From Liolophura sinensis (lineage: Eukaryota > Mollusca > Polyplacophora > Chitonida > Chitonidae), in NCBI RefSeq assembly GCF_032854445.1, contig NC_088296.1, positions 19,087,485 to 19,151,484 of the forward strand: a DNA stretch of 64,000 bases, given 5' to 3'. This document shows positions 10,683 to 21,389 of the stretch, in pieces. A model generated the notes under the pieces. It was not told the origin of the DNA. It made no database searches and saw only the letters and a program-made list of their open reading frames with translations. Made by a program: the position numbers and the translations under genes. Each line of letters opens with the position of its first letter. Within the stretch, counting starts at the first letter, position 1.

Positions 10683-11963
10683 TTAGATCAGTGGCAGTTC
10701 GAAGGTGATCGAGTCATGGTGTTCGTGATTATATTAGGTCAAAGGCAGTTTGAAGGTGATTGAGTCATGGTGTTCGTGATCACATTAGGTCAGTGGCAGT
10801 TCAATGATGATTGAGTGATGGTGTTCGTAATCACATTAGGTCAGTGGCAATTCGAAGGTGATTGAGTCATGTGTTCGTAATCACATTAGGTCTGTGGCAG
10901 TTGGATGATGATTGAGTGATGGTGTTCGTAATCACATTAGGTCAGTGGCAATTCGAAGGTGATTGAGTCATGTGTTCGTAATCACATTAGGTCTGTGGCA
11001 GTTGGATTATGATTGAGTGATAGTGTTCTTGATCACATTATGCCAGTGGCAGTAGGAAGGTGATTGAGTCATGGTGTTCGTGGTCACATTAGGTCAGTGG
11101 CAGTTGGAAAGTAATTGAGTCATGGTATTCGTAATCACATTAGGTCAGTGGCAGTTCAATGACGATTGAGTCATGGTGTTTCGTGATCACATTATGTCAG
11201 TGGCAGTTGGAAGGTGATGGAATCATGGTGTTCGTTATCACATTGAGTCAGTGCAAATTTGAAGGGGACTGAGTCATAATGTTCGTAATCACATTAGGTC
11301 AGTGGCAGTTCGATGATGATTGAGTCATGCTGTTCGTGATCACATTAGGCCAGTGGCAGTTGGAAGTTGATTGATTCATGGTGTTTCATGATCACATTAG
11401 GTCAGTGGCAGTTGGAAGGTGATTGAGTCATGATGTTGGTGATCACACTATGTCAGTGTGAGGTTGATGTTGATTGAGTCATGGTGTTCGTGACCACATT
11501 AGGTCAGTGGCAATTCGAAGGTGATCGAGTCATGGTGTACGTGATCACATTAGGTCAGTGACAGTTCGATGATGATTGAGTCATGGTGTTCGTGATCACA
11601 TTAGGCTGGTGGCAGTTGGAAGGTGAATGAGTCATGATGTTTGTGATCACACTAGGTCAGTCGCAGTTCGATGGTGATTGAGTTATGGTGTTCGTGATCA
11701 CATTAGGTCAGTGGCAATTTGAAGGTGTCATTGTTTTTGGTATCACATTATGTCGGTGACAGTTCGAAGGTGATTAACTTATGCTGTTTGTGATCAGTGA
11801 CACTAACAGTTCAGAGGTGATTGGATCAAGGTGTTTGTGATTACATTAGGTCAGTGACAGTTCGAAGATTATTGGCTGATGGTGTTCGTGATCACATTAG
11901 GTCAGTGACATATCAAAGTTGACTGGCTTATGGTGCCCGTGATCAGATTAGATCAGTGACAGT
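10683..11963. repeat. Minisatellite B, ~51-bp unit
   Basis: About 25 copies of a unit built from gatcacattaggtcagtgg, cagttcgaaggtgattgag and tcatggtgttcgt. Units vary from about 46 to 52 bp and decay toward the right end. A two-unit variant pattern repeats about 101 bp apart near 10850-11010. One more partial copy (cttggtgttcgtgatcacat) follows the SINE at 12151, so the SINE at 11971 inserted inside the array. Spacing is too regular and units too similar for CRISPR. Confidence 0.9.
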
Positions 11964-11970
11964 TGATGAT

Positions 11971-12139
11971 GTTTTATTTATTTATTTATTTATTTATTTT
12001 TTTTTTTTATTTATTTATTTGATTGATATTTTACGCCGTACTCAAGAATATTTCACTTATACGACGGCGGCCAGCATTATGGTGGGAGGAAACCGGGCAG
12101 AGCCCGGAGGAAACCCACGACCATTCACAGGTTGCTGGG
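11971..12139 (-). mobile_element. tRNA-derived SINE inserted in minisatellite B
   Basis: Long (TTTA)n tail, complete body to gttgctgg, no head. Repeat units of minisatellite B lie on both sides, with a possible short target duplication tgatga (11964-11969 and 12140-12145). Confidence 0.85.
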
Positions 12140-12179
12140 TGATGACTGACTCTTGGTGTTCGTGATCACATATACATGT

Positions 12180-12640
12180 GTTACACTAATGTCTAACGAT
12201 GTTTATGGTCTATCGCCCCCAATTCGGCATCTTCCTCAACAAAATTGTTTTGACAGCTGTCACCGTTGATGTGGCCACAGTCTCCACTACTTCATGTCCG
12301 GACTGACCGCTGAGGCCTTACCAAACTTCTAAGTTACAACCATGTTTAATCTAATAAGCTTTCTTGTAGCTTTATACGTTAGATACTACGGCAAGAAATC
12401 AAAAGCGTTTCACGTACTCTTTAAAGCTTGCCTTTCCTCATGTTTTTACAGTTATGTATTTATCGACAAAAAACGCGCACATCACATGTTCGAAAAAAAT
12501 ACAATGATGGAGTCATTATTAGAGATGCTATCAAGCGATAAAGTATAGCAGTCCGTAGGCGTTTATACATGTGTATGAACATGCTTCCATTGAACAAAGG
12601 GTCACCTTTCATGATGAGCGGTATGTGTTTCAATCAAGTT
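12180..12640. other. No gene recognised
   Basis: Unique sequence. Short open frames lack domains. Confidence 0.45.
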
Positions 12641-12699
12641 CATTAGCATATAAACTCTCTGTATGATGAGAGTACCCCATGCACTATTAAACTGTTGCC

Positions 12700-13120
12700 C
12701 CAATTAGTTACACTATGCTGATAGTAAGTCCCCTCAGTATCTATAGTGCCAAATACCCCAGACGTGGCACTTAAATTAGTCACACAATACTGACAGCAAT
12801 TCTCCTCGGTATCTATAGTCTTAAATATCCGTAGGCTTGACACCCCAGTTAGTCACACAATACTGACAGCAATTTTCCATCAGTACCTATAATGCCCCAG
12901 ACGTGACACCCAAGTTAATCATGCAATTCTTTCAGCCTTTCTCCTAAGAATCACAGGTGCCAAATACCCCAAACGTGACACTTAAGTTAGTCACACGATA
13001 CTGACAGCAATTCCCCTCAGTATCTATAGTACCAAATTCCCGGACATAACACTTAGGTTCTTCACACTGTACTGACGGCTACTTCCCTAAATATCTATGC
13101 TGGAAAATATACCAGACGCG
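12700..13120. repeat. Degenerate copies of minisatellite A
   Basis: Five or six diverged units with tatctatagtgccaaatacc, cttaaattagtcacacaata and ctgacagcaattctcct, collinear with 8345-9960. Frames are broken here. Confidence 0.8.
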
Positions 13121-13235
13121 ACACTTCAGTAAATCACACTGTATTTACATTTGAGGCGCTCTACAAAACTTTAAAACCTCGGGGGCGAAATTCCATAGCT
13201 ACAAGACACGATTTGATAGACGAATTCAAACCCAG
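13121..13235. repeat. Second copy of the minisatellite A flank
   Basis: Matches 9950-10085; see that entry. Confidence 0.65.
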
Positions 13236-13299
13236 CGTGGAAAGTTATTTTCATGATTGTCTAACGTAAGTTGAAGAGTTTGGTGACCACATATAGCAT

Positions 13300-13795
13300 A
13301 CCGATATGTCACAGATGAATGGCTGGCACTCCAATATGTCAAAGAGGAATGGATGGCACTCTGGTTTGTCAAAGATGAATGGATAGCACTCCGGTATGTC
13401 AAAGGTGAATGGCTGGCACTCCGATTCGTCAAAGACGAATGGATGGCAATCCGGTTTGTCAAAGAAGAATGGATGGCACTCCAGTTTGTCGAAGACGAAT
13501 GGATGGCAATCCGGTGTGTCAAAGATGAATGGATGGCAATCAGGTTTGTCAAAGATGAATGGATAGCATTCCGATATGTCAAAGATGAATGTCTGGCACT
13601 CCGGTATGTCAAAGATGAATGTCTGGCACTCCGGTATGTCAAAGATGAATGACTGGCACTCCGGTTTGTCAAAGACGAATGGATGGCAATCCGGTTTGTC
13701 AAAGATGAATGGATGGCAATCCGGTTCGACAAACACAAATGGATGGCACTCCGGTTTGTCAAAGATGAATGGATTGCAATCCGGTTTCCTTCTCA
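13300..13795. repeat. Minisatellite C, 30-bp unit
   Basis: About 16 copies of tcaaagatgaatggatggca plus atccggtttg with a fixed 30-bp period. Several frames on both strands stay open, giving 10-residue periodic peptides in each, as expected for a stop-free unit whose length is a multiple of three. I do not call any of them a gene. Confidence 0.9.
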
Positions 13796-13849
13796 CGTAA
13801 TTTGACCACCATCCAGAGCAAAGTCTGAAATATACATCGCAGTGTTCAC

Positions 13850-15295
13850 CCTACGCCTATTATATACACAGGTGTGTTCTCCTTACGCCTGGTATGTACA
13901 CGGGAATGTTTCCCCTACGCCTGGTATATACACAGGAGTGTTTCCCCTACGCCTGGTATATACATAGGAGTGGCCCCTAAAGGTAAAGGTCCATAAAAAT
14001 CGACGTAGGCATCACTAAATAGACCACTAAAACTACTGACAAATATACTTTCATTTAGTTTTTCTAGATATTTGAGAGAAGAGTTAAAGGTGTTCAAACA
14101 TTTGAAAGTGGTATTTTTTGCCCATACTGTCAGAAATTAGGGGCACAGGAAGTTTCTTCAACTCTAATGGAGAAACTGAATATGGGAATATAAGTCTGTT
14201 TGCCTGTGAGTCATACATTACTGAATTAATTTTCCCCGAAAATTTCTTTCTGTCGGTGAACATCAGGAAAAAAATCTGATGTGACGACGAGTTTTTTTTA
14301 CCTTAAAGTCTGATATACTAATATTGGTATTCTCCCCAAGGCTAATGTACATAGTGGTCCCCCTACGCCTGATATATACATAGGAGTGGTCCCCCTACGC
14401 CTGATATATACATAGGAGTGGTCCCCCTACGCCTGATATATACATAGTAGTGGTCCCCCTACGCCTGATATATACATAGGAGTGGTCCCTTAAGCCTGAT
14501 ATATACATAGTCATAGTAGTGGTCCCCCTACGCCTGATATATACATAGGAGTGGTCCCCCTACGCCTGATATATACATAGGAGTGGTCCCCCTACGCCTG
14601 ATATATACATAGGAGTGGTCCCCCTACGCCTGATATATACATAGGAGTGGTCCCCCTACGACTGATATATACATATGAGTGGTCCCCCTAAGTCTGATAT
14701 GTACATAGGAGTGGACCCCCTAAGTATAATATGTACATAGGAGTGGTCCCCCTAAGTCTGATATGTACATAGGAGTGGACCCCCTAAGTATAATATGTAC
14801 ATAGGAGTGGTCCCTCTAAGTCTGATATGTACATAGGAGTGGACCCCCTAAGTATAATATGTACATAGGAGTGGTCCCCCTAAGTCTGATATGTACATAG
14901 GAGTGGACCCCCAAGTATAATATGTACATAAAAGTGGTCCCCCTAGTCCGATATGTACATAGAAGTGGTTCGTCTAGGTCTGATATGTACAGAGGAGTGA
15001 TATACACATAGGCGTCAAAACAAACATTCGTATGCAAGCTCTCGTGCAAAATGGACGCTCATTATGCAAAAGCATGGATACATATACTCCGAAGAAAGTG
15101 AGATGTCGCGTATTTAATGTTGCAGTAATTGGACAAAATTTTATTTGGCATTGTCGTATCCTGACGACGATAAATCAAATTTGTATTGGTGAATCAACAT
15201 GCAAAATGGGTACATAGGGGTGGTCCCTCTAAGTCTGATATATACATGGAAGTGGTCCCCCTAAGTCCAATATATACATGAGCGTGTTCCTTTAA
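13850..15295. repeat. Minisatellite D, 32-bp unit, interrupted
   Basis: Unit ggtccccctacgcctgatat plus atacataggagt. A diverged block lies at 13850-13975, the main array at 14340-15005, and a few copies at 15215-15295. From about 14680 to 14940 two unit variants (cctaagtctgatatg and cctaagtataatatg) alternate, so the period there is 64 bp. The interruptions 13976-14339 and 15006-15214 hold unique sequence in which I recognise nothing. Confidence 0.9.
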
Positions 15296-15600
15296 GTTTG
15301 ATTCAGATGAGTGGAGTGAAATATTGTTGCGTACGGCGTAAACACCAATCAAAAAATAAACCAAACAACCAGAAAGTGGATACGGGTGTGCAGGCGAAAA
15401 CACAGTTCTTTTACCCCAGTCACCCAACAATGTACATTGATGTAGGCAGAAACACCTTTCTGTCAATGTCACAAGAGGACAGTCGGTCGTCGAACCATGC
15501 CATCAAGGATTCAAAGTTGACACTTTAACGTGAAGTACTGAAATGAACCTCAAACAAAATATTCAGGAAGGCTTGATAAATAATCAATGAAGAAGAAAAA
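15296..15600. other. No gene; short SINE 3' remnant
   Basis: At 15331-15362 tacggcgtaaacaccaatca followed by an A-rich run is the plus-oriented 3' end of the tRNA-derived SINE. Otherwise nothing recognised. Confidence 0.5.
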
Positions 15601-15629
15601 GAAAAACATTTTACTAAAAAAGCAATAAT

Positions 15630-15635
15630 TTTATT
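15630..15635 (-). terminator. Poly(A) signal of the galaxin-like gene
   Basis: Minus-strand AATAAA about 340 bp after the stop codon at 15975. This is the first canonical signal I see downstream of the gene, giving a modest 3' UTR. Confidence 0.6.
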
Positions 15636-15974
15636 CTAAATGAAAGGTATTACATTAGCGGGAATAAATAAAAAGGACATGTGCACAGCTATTATAAACA
15701 CATCTCGTGGGAGTCGAAATTGTTATAGTGTTAATGAAGTGTACTGCATAAGGAGCAGACGTTCCATATTGAATTCTAATATTATTTTGAGAGAGAAAGT
15801 ATTCTGACTAACACTCAGTTTAAACAGGCGAAATTTTGCTTGTAAACTTAAAGAGAAATAGACGTTACTCTTTTATTGTTTATGGAATTAAAATTTACGT
15901 TTTTCGTACAACTTCTTTCACCAGGGCATACAATAAAAGGGCACGGTTGGTCATCGTTGAGACGAGGCAGAATT

Positions 15975-17476
15975 TCAAAATTTGTAATAACCGCATGGAT
16001 TGCCTTTGTATGCCACACGGCGCGTAATTTGTCCTTTGCAACAAGCGTGCCTTTTAGGGTTGTATGCCTTCGTGCCGCAGCAGAATCCTTTATTTACAAC
16101 CTTCCCTCCGCAGCACACAGATTTTCCCATGTTGTAAGCTTCTCCGTAACAACAGTCGAAACCGTCTTTCAAACTGATGACTTTCTTGTTGCAGCACTTT
16201 TCCCATCTCGAATTGTAAGGATGCCCATAGCAGCAGCTTCCCTTGGGGACAATTTTCTGTCCACAACAAACGTGGCTGTTCGTGTAGTATTTCTTCCCGT
16301 AGCAACAATCTTCGCCCTTCCTCAAGTTGACAACTTGTTTGCCGCAACACTTCTCCCATTTGGGTTCGAAGGGATACCCGTGGCAGCAATTTCCCTTAGG
16401 GACGACCTTCTGTCCACAACAAACGTGGCTGCTCGTGTAGTATTTCTGCCCGTGGCAACAATCTTCGCCTTTCCTCAAATTGACGATCTCTTTGCCGCAA
16501 CACTTCTCCCATTTGGGTTCGAAGGGATACCCGTGGCAGCAATTTCCCTTACGGGTGACCTTCTGTCCACAACAAACCTGGCTGTTCGAGTAGTATTTCC
16601 GCCCGTGGCAACAATTTTCGCCCTTCCTCAAGTTGACGATCTCTTTGCCGCAGCACTTCTCCCATTTGGGTTCGAAGGGATACCCGTGGCAGCAATTTCC
16701 CTTAGGGGTGACCTTCTGTCCACAACAAACGTGGCTGCTCGTGTAGTATTTCTGCCCGTAGCAACAATCTTCGCCCTTCCTCAAGTTGACGATCTCTTTG
16801 CCGCAGCACTTCTCCCATTTGGGTTCGAAGGGATACCCGTGGCAGCAATTTCCCTTAGGGGTGACCTTCTGTCCACAACAAACGTGGCTTCTTGTGTAGT
16901 ATTTCTGCCCGTAGCAACAATCTTCGCCCTTCCTCAAGTTGACAACTTGTTTGCCGCAACACTTCTCCCATTTTGGATTGAAAGGATGCCCGTGGCAGCA
17001 ATTTCCCTTAAGGGTGACCTTCTGTCCACAACAAATGTGGCTTCTTGTGTAGTATTTCTGCCCGTGGCAACAATTTTCGCCCTTCCTCAAGTTGACGATC
17101 TCTTTGCCGCAGCACTTCTCCCATTTGGGTTCGAAGGGATACCCGTGGCAGCAATTTCCCTTAGGGGTGACCTTCTGTCCACAACAAACGTGGCTGCTCG
17201 TGTAGTATTTCTGCCCGTGGCAACAATCTTCGCCTTTCCTCAAATTGACGATCACTTTGCCGCAGCACTTTTCCCATTTGGGTTCGAAAGGATGCCCGTG
17301 GCAGCAACTTCCCTTAGGGACGACCTTCTGTCCACAACAAACGTGGCTGCTCGTGTAGTATTTCTGCCCGTAGCAACATGCCAAGCTCTTTCCGATGATG
17401 ATCCCACCACAACATTTGTTTAACCGTGGGTTGTATTGTATTGAGCCGCAGCAGAAAGGCCCTTTGCATCCACCAC
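15975..17476 (-). CDS. Galaxin-like di-cysteine repeat protein, exon 2 (main coding exon)
   Basis: A splice acceptor (ttgacag) precedes the first exon base at 17476. The exon continues in phase 1 from the signal-peptide exon ending at 19109 and runs 499 codons to a stop. It encodes roughly eight near-identical 51-residue repeats (153-bp DNA period) between diverged ends. Each repeat carries four CC pairs in contexts such as CCHGYPFEPKWEKCCGK and CCYGQKYYTSSHVCCGQK. Pairs of adjacent cysteines spaced this way are the hallmark of galaxin, a secreted protein first described from coral skeletal matrix, with relatives in molluscs including a squid galaxin with antimicrobial activity. The protein would be extracellular and heavily disulphide-bonded. 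Its role here (shell matrix, mucus or defence) is not determinable from sequence. The high similarity between repeats suggests recent homogenisation. Confidence 0.85.
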
Positions 17477-17708
17477 CTGTCAACAGAAATTGTTAAACTT
17501 AAGTCTTTTCTAACAAGAATCAGCTACACGTATCATCAGGTTGTTGTTGTTGTTGTTTTTTGGGGTTTTTTTTTGCAATTATGCTAATTTATACTGTCTG
17601 AAATTGTGATAGATATATGTCACAAATTAGCAAATATAGACAACATGGTGCCATTTTGTGTGCTGCTTTGTTTGCTATTTCGTGTCATTCTGTAGGTTAA
17701 TTGGTTGA

Positions 17709-17980
17709 TTTATTTATTTATTTATTTATTTGATTGGTGTTTTACGCCGTACTCAAGAATATTTCTCTTATACGACGGCCGCCAGCATTATGGTGGGATG
17801 AAACCGGGCAGAGCCCGGGGGAAAACCACGACCATCCGCAAGTTGCTGGCAGACCTTCCCACGTACGGCCGGAGAGGAAGCCAGCATGAGCTGGACTTGA
17901 GCTCACAGCGACCACATTGGTGAGAGACTCGTGGGTCATTACGCTGTGCTAGCGCGCTAACCGCTAGCCACAGAGGCCCC
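17709..17980 (-). mobile_element. Full-length tRNA-derived SINE in the galaxin-like intron
   Basis: The best full-length copy: tRNA-like head at the right (minus-strand ggttagcgcgctagc, and gagctcaagtcc as a B-box-like element), central body, and (AAAT)n tail. A perfect 12-bp target duplication ttaattggttga sits at 17697-17708 and 17981-17992. It is the reference for the other copies. Polymerase III transcription is inferred from the head. Confidence 0.95.
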
Positions 17981-17999
17981 TTAATTGGTTGAAACTAAA

Positions 18000-19108
18000 C
18001 GAAGACGTTCTTTCTGCATACGTTTTTATCTCCGTGGTTTACAACTGTATACAAATCTTAATAGTTTGAAATCGCCCACTACATGTGATGGATACGTGTG
18101 AAGTTTTAAGCTTCAAGCTTTAAGGTTCTATAGTAAGACAGAAATAATGCTACAAATACGATAAAAATACCGAAAGAATGAATGAATGAATGATTATGGT
18201 TTAACGGCACATCGGCAGTATTTCAGCCATATCGTGGCGAAAATACCTAAAGAAACATGTGTTCTACTATGTCAACGCTTCTAAACATTATAAGGATACA
18301 CGGGGCTGATAATGTGGGTTCAGATGCTAATTATAAGTAAAACATAACCGGGACTGTATGCTAGAGCTTCAATTTTAGCTGTCCGCTTGTGTGTGTATAT
18401 ATGTTTAATTGATGCTTTGTACTGATAATTATTTGACTTACTCAGCGTAATGGCGGGAGGAAAGCGGGCAAGCCCGGGGGAAACCCACCACCACCAACAA
18501 GTTGCTGCAAATCTTCCCACTCACGGCTGTAGAGGAAGCCAGCGTGAACTGGACTTGAACTCACATGAACCGCAATGGTGAGAGACCCCTGGACCATTCC
18601 ACCGCGCTGACATGCTAAACTATGATACTGTTGTACGCATGTATCAGAATTGACGGTTAAAGATATTGTAATGCCAATTTCAAACCACGGTATCTACATG
18701 CATAGTTCAACATACAGTAAACTGCTTTTAATACATAGAATGCATTAGGATAAATCTTAAATACATTTTCCCTTAAGTTTCTTCCCTTTGCCATCGGAAA
18801 AGATATGCAGAAGTCGGTCATATATAGCCATATGTCATATACATGAGTTGTGCACATATGCATGTGACATCTTAAAGGTGTAGACATACCGTTACGGCCA
18901 ATAATACCATGGCGTAAGCAGAATGAGACTAAATAAAACTTAAAATCAGCATTGTTATTTTGCTGTTAAGTAGAAGTCACTGGTCTAGAATCACTCAAAG
19001 CAATGTGTTCTTTCCTCATTTAATAAAGAATCACACGGAAACAATGCAAAAGTGCAAAGTTTCATGATGCTTAATAAACCAGCAGCTTCTAGCAAATGTA
19101 AAACTCAC
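18000..19108. other. Intron 2 of the galaxin-like gene, with two SINE remnants
   Basis: Holds a second-type SINE end at 18180-18240 ((GAAT)n, then ggtttaacggcacatcgg, then atttcagccatatc) and a tail-less tRNA-derived SINE at 18430-18625 (minus). No exon is seen between 17477 and 19108. Confidence 0.65.
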
Positions 19109-19247
19109 CGTAGTGAGGCCTGTGGTTTTTCTGGCCGTGTTTTTGGTGTCCAACATGCCTCTCCTGGCGCTCGGAACCAGACACAGAGACGACAAATGTG
19201 ATGTACAATACCACAGTCAGTGGTACAAAGGACGTAGCCAGACGCAT
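19109..19247 (-). CDS. Galaxin-like protein, exon 1 (signal peptide)
   Basis: The exon opens after a good acceptor (cttttcattacag, exon base 19266). The ATG is at 19247 and the exon ends at 19109 before GTGAGT. The 46 codons give a basic start (MRLATS), a hydrophobic core (FVPLTVVLYITFVVSVSG) and then a His/Lys-rich stretch ending NHRPHY. This is a classic signal peptide, with cleavage likely after VSG. The last base joins exon 2 in phase 1 to give HYGGGCKG, so the reading frame is continuous. Predicted full protein is about 546 residues. An upstream in-frame ATG at 19286 lies in the intron before the acceptor, so I did not use it. Confidence 0.85.
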
Positions 19248-19667
19248 TCTGGACTTCGACGTGTATCTGTAATGAAAAGTAAACATATAATAAAAGACTA
19301 ACGGTACATGTATAAGAGCAACACCTGGGCAGAGACATCAGTGTAAATATTGGCAAGTGGTGAAACGGATAACCGATCAAATACCGTTTGTGTCAAAGCT
19401 TAAAAGCAGCAAATTTTACTCGCATCTCTGCCACCATGGCTTCAGCAGTATCGAGTAATTACAAGATATGATTTTAATTGCTTGTTATAACATGGGAATA
19501 AAAACTCACAATATACATGTATATTTAATGTATCTAAACTTATTTTATTAATTTATAGATTGTAACAAACTGAAATAAATATAAAAAATTCAAAATGGTT
19601 TATGTCACTACAAACAAGGAGAGTAATATTTTGAACAAACTAATATGTGATAAATAATACGACTTAC

Positions 19668-19760
19668 CTGTTCAGGAAAAATCCAGGTTGTTGATATCCA
19701 ACGATTCTGACAGATTCGCCTATGTCTGTCCAAACATGGGAAGACCCCGAACTTATATAC
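19668..19760 (-). promoter_or_regulatory. TATA box and non-coding first exon of the galaxin-like gene
   Basis: Minus-strand GTATATAAG at 19752-19760 is a good TATA box. About 90 bp downstream a consensus donor (CAG then GTAAG) ends an exon at 19668. The start site should lie about 30 bp after the TATA box, giving a 5' UTR exon of roughly 60 bp. The intron to 19266 then leads to the signal-peptide exon. The same layout recurs at 763-859. Confidence 0.7.
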
Positions 19761-19769
19761 AATTTCGAA

Positions 19770-20165
19770 CCAACCCATACTTTTTTTTAATATGCAAATT
19801 ATGTAAGCGGATGTAACATCGACGCTTTAATATCGCCCCGTGTCGCTTTATTTTTTATTCTGACGTCTCCTTTGCCAATATTGTTTTTCTAATTGGCTAA
19901 GAAAAAAGAAGAAATTAAACCGAATTCATAACGGTTTATTGTGACAGACATCGAGTCAAGCGTACCTCAAACCCCATAATAACCACAAAAGGTTAAAAGA
20001 ACGCGCGGGCAGATTAAATTTAGATGTCAAAAGAAATGACCCATCCTGTGGCGATGCACCCGGAACAAGGTAAGATACATCCTACGTAGTAATGTGGTTA
20101 ACCATTATTTTGCAAGTTATTGATTGGACGGAACATCTTTATTTACAATCTCATCCCATACTAAG
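19770..20165. repeat. Upstream block shared with 900-1275
   Basis: Collinear with 900-1275; the distal part (cctcaaaccccataataacc ... tatttacaatctcatccc) also matches 4570-4790 and 5715-5920. It lies directly upstream of the galaxin-like promoter. Confidence 0.5.
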
Positions 20166-20970
20166 CATTATTTTAAACACAGACGGATGTGTGAACTAGC
20201 ACATGTGCTAAGAATAGCGTATTAGCAACGAGATAAAATTATACTGACAAGGTCATGCGTACACAGTGTTGTTTGCCGTCCTATAAGAGAAATGCTCTTG
20301 AGTATGGCGTGAAACATCAATCAAATGAATTAATAAATTTTGTTTTATATTGCGGCAACATAATACAGAGAGAAGCTATGTTGTGTTATATTTGCCTTTA
20401 TTTCAGTAGGCGTTTATCTGCAGACAAACTTTGGGGCCATTTCCACAAGATCTTTTTGGCTTCAATAAAAATTTCAAAACTCTGTTTGATGCTTAGTTTT
20501 CAGTACTGACAGGTGAATTTTGGATACATTTGTCTGAAGGTAACATTGATGAAGGCGATAATATGTTAATTTCTATCGCCCAAATGTAAGCTTTAAGACC
20601 ACATTTCAAACTTTGACTGAAGTCTGAAATGGTTTTATGGAATCGGCCGCAGACTAGAATTCCATGAAATCCAGAACGTTATAAAGGTATTGATTGCCCT
20701 CTTCTTTGATTTGGGGCTAGACGTCGCTTTCAACCCTATTTCGGTTATATCAGTACGGTATCTCCCTGTACCCAATACAGACATATTCCTGATGCTGCCT
20801 TGCGGAAGACGCAAAACACGACGCCTCAACACAGTCACATTATACTGACACGGGGTTGATAGGTACAAGGCCTATACTTTTTTAGCCGAGCACCAAGCCA
20901 GGTAATGTCAATTTTCCCAATGTTAAAGTATATAAGGGGCGGGTGGCGGTGATTTCTTTTTGGTGTCTTA
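20166..20970. other. No gene recognised
   Basis: Short open frames on both strands (for example 20255-20509 and 20635-20868) have no domain, repeat or splice support. Confidence 0.45.
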
Positions 20971-20974
20971 AAGT

Positions 20975-21102
20975 TGGTACTGTGTAAACATTTACAAGAA
21001 CAGATGGATTAAATCAGTACTGTAGCCGGATTTCACCCATTATTTTGTGACTATTTGCCAACTGATACTCTCGTTTCTGTCCTGTGTTTACTCTTTATGC
21101 TA
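20975..21102 (+). repeat. Partial copy of dispersed repeat R1
   Basis: Contains catttacaagaacagatgga, gccggatttcaccca and ctatttgccaactgatac in R1 order. The SINE at 21111 lies at its right end. Confidence 0.55.
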
Positions 21103-21110
21103 TAGTAATT

Positions 21111-21381
21111 GATTTTATTTATTTATTTGATTAGTGTTTTACACCATACCCAAGAATATTTCACCTCAACGACGGCCACCAGCATTAAGGTGGCAGGAAA
21201 CCGGACAAAGCCCGAGGGAAACGTACGACGATCTGCAGGTTATTTGCAGACGTTTCCACGCAAGGCCGGAGAAGAAGCCAGCATGAGCTGGACTCGAACT
21301 TACAGCGGCCGCTTTGGTGAGAGCCTCCTGGCTCATTGCGCAGCGCTGGCGTGTTAATCACATCTGCCGCTCAGGCGCCTG
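21111..21381 (-). mobile_element. Full-length tRNA-derived SINE, diverged
   Basis: Tail, body and head all present. Target duplication tagtaatt at 21103-21110 and 21382-21389. More point differences from the family than the copy at 17709. Confidence 0.9.
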
Positions 21382-21389
21382 TAGTAATT

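Noticed and set aside
10683-12170. Possible CRISPR-like array
   Set aside because: Units are directly adjacent and vary throughout, with no constant-repeat/unique-spacer pattern, and the genome is eukaryotic.
13226-13800. Several overlapping frames with 10-residue repeats
   Set aside because: They are translations of a 30-bp minisatellite, open in several frames at once.
15876-17423. 515-residue plus-strand frame opposite the galaxin-like exon
   Set aside because: It is the antisense shadow of a stop-poor tandem repeat. The minus strand has the signal peptide, splice fit and CC-repeat signature.
17705-17923. Frames such as 17705-17923, 11956-12165, 21109-21357 and 58224-58433 with similar peptides
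   Set aside because: All are translated SINE sequence.
17709-17980. tRNA gene in the SINE head
   Set aside because: A- and B-box-like motifs are present but there is no complete cloverleaf. It is a tRNA-derived SINE head, as in all other copies.
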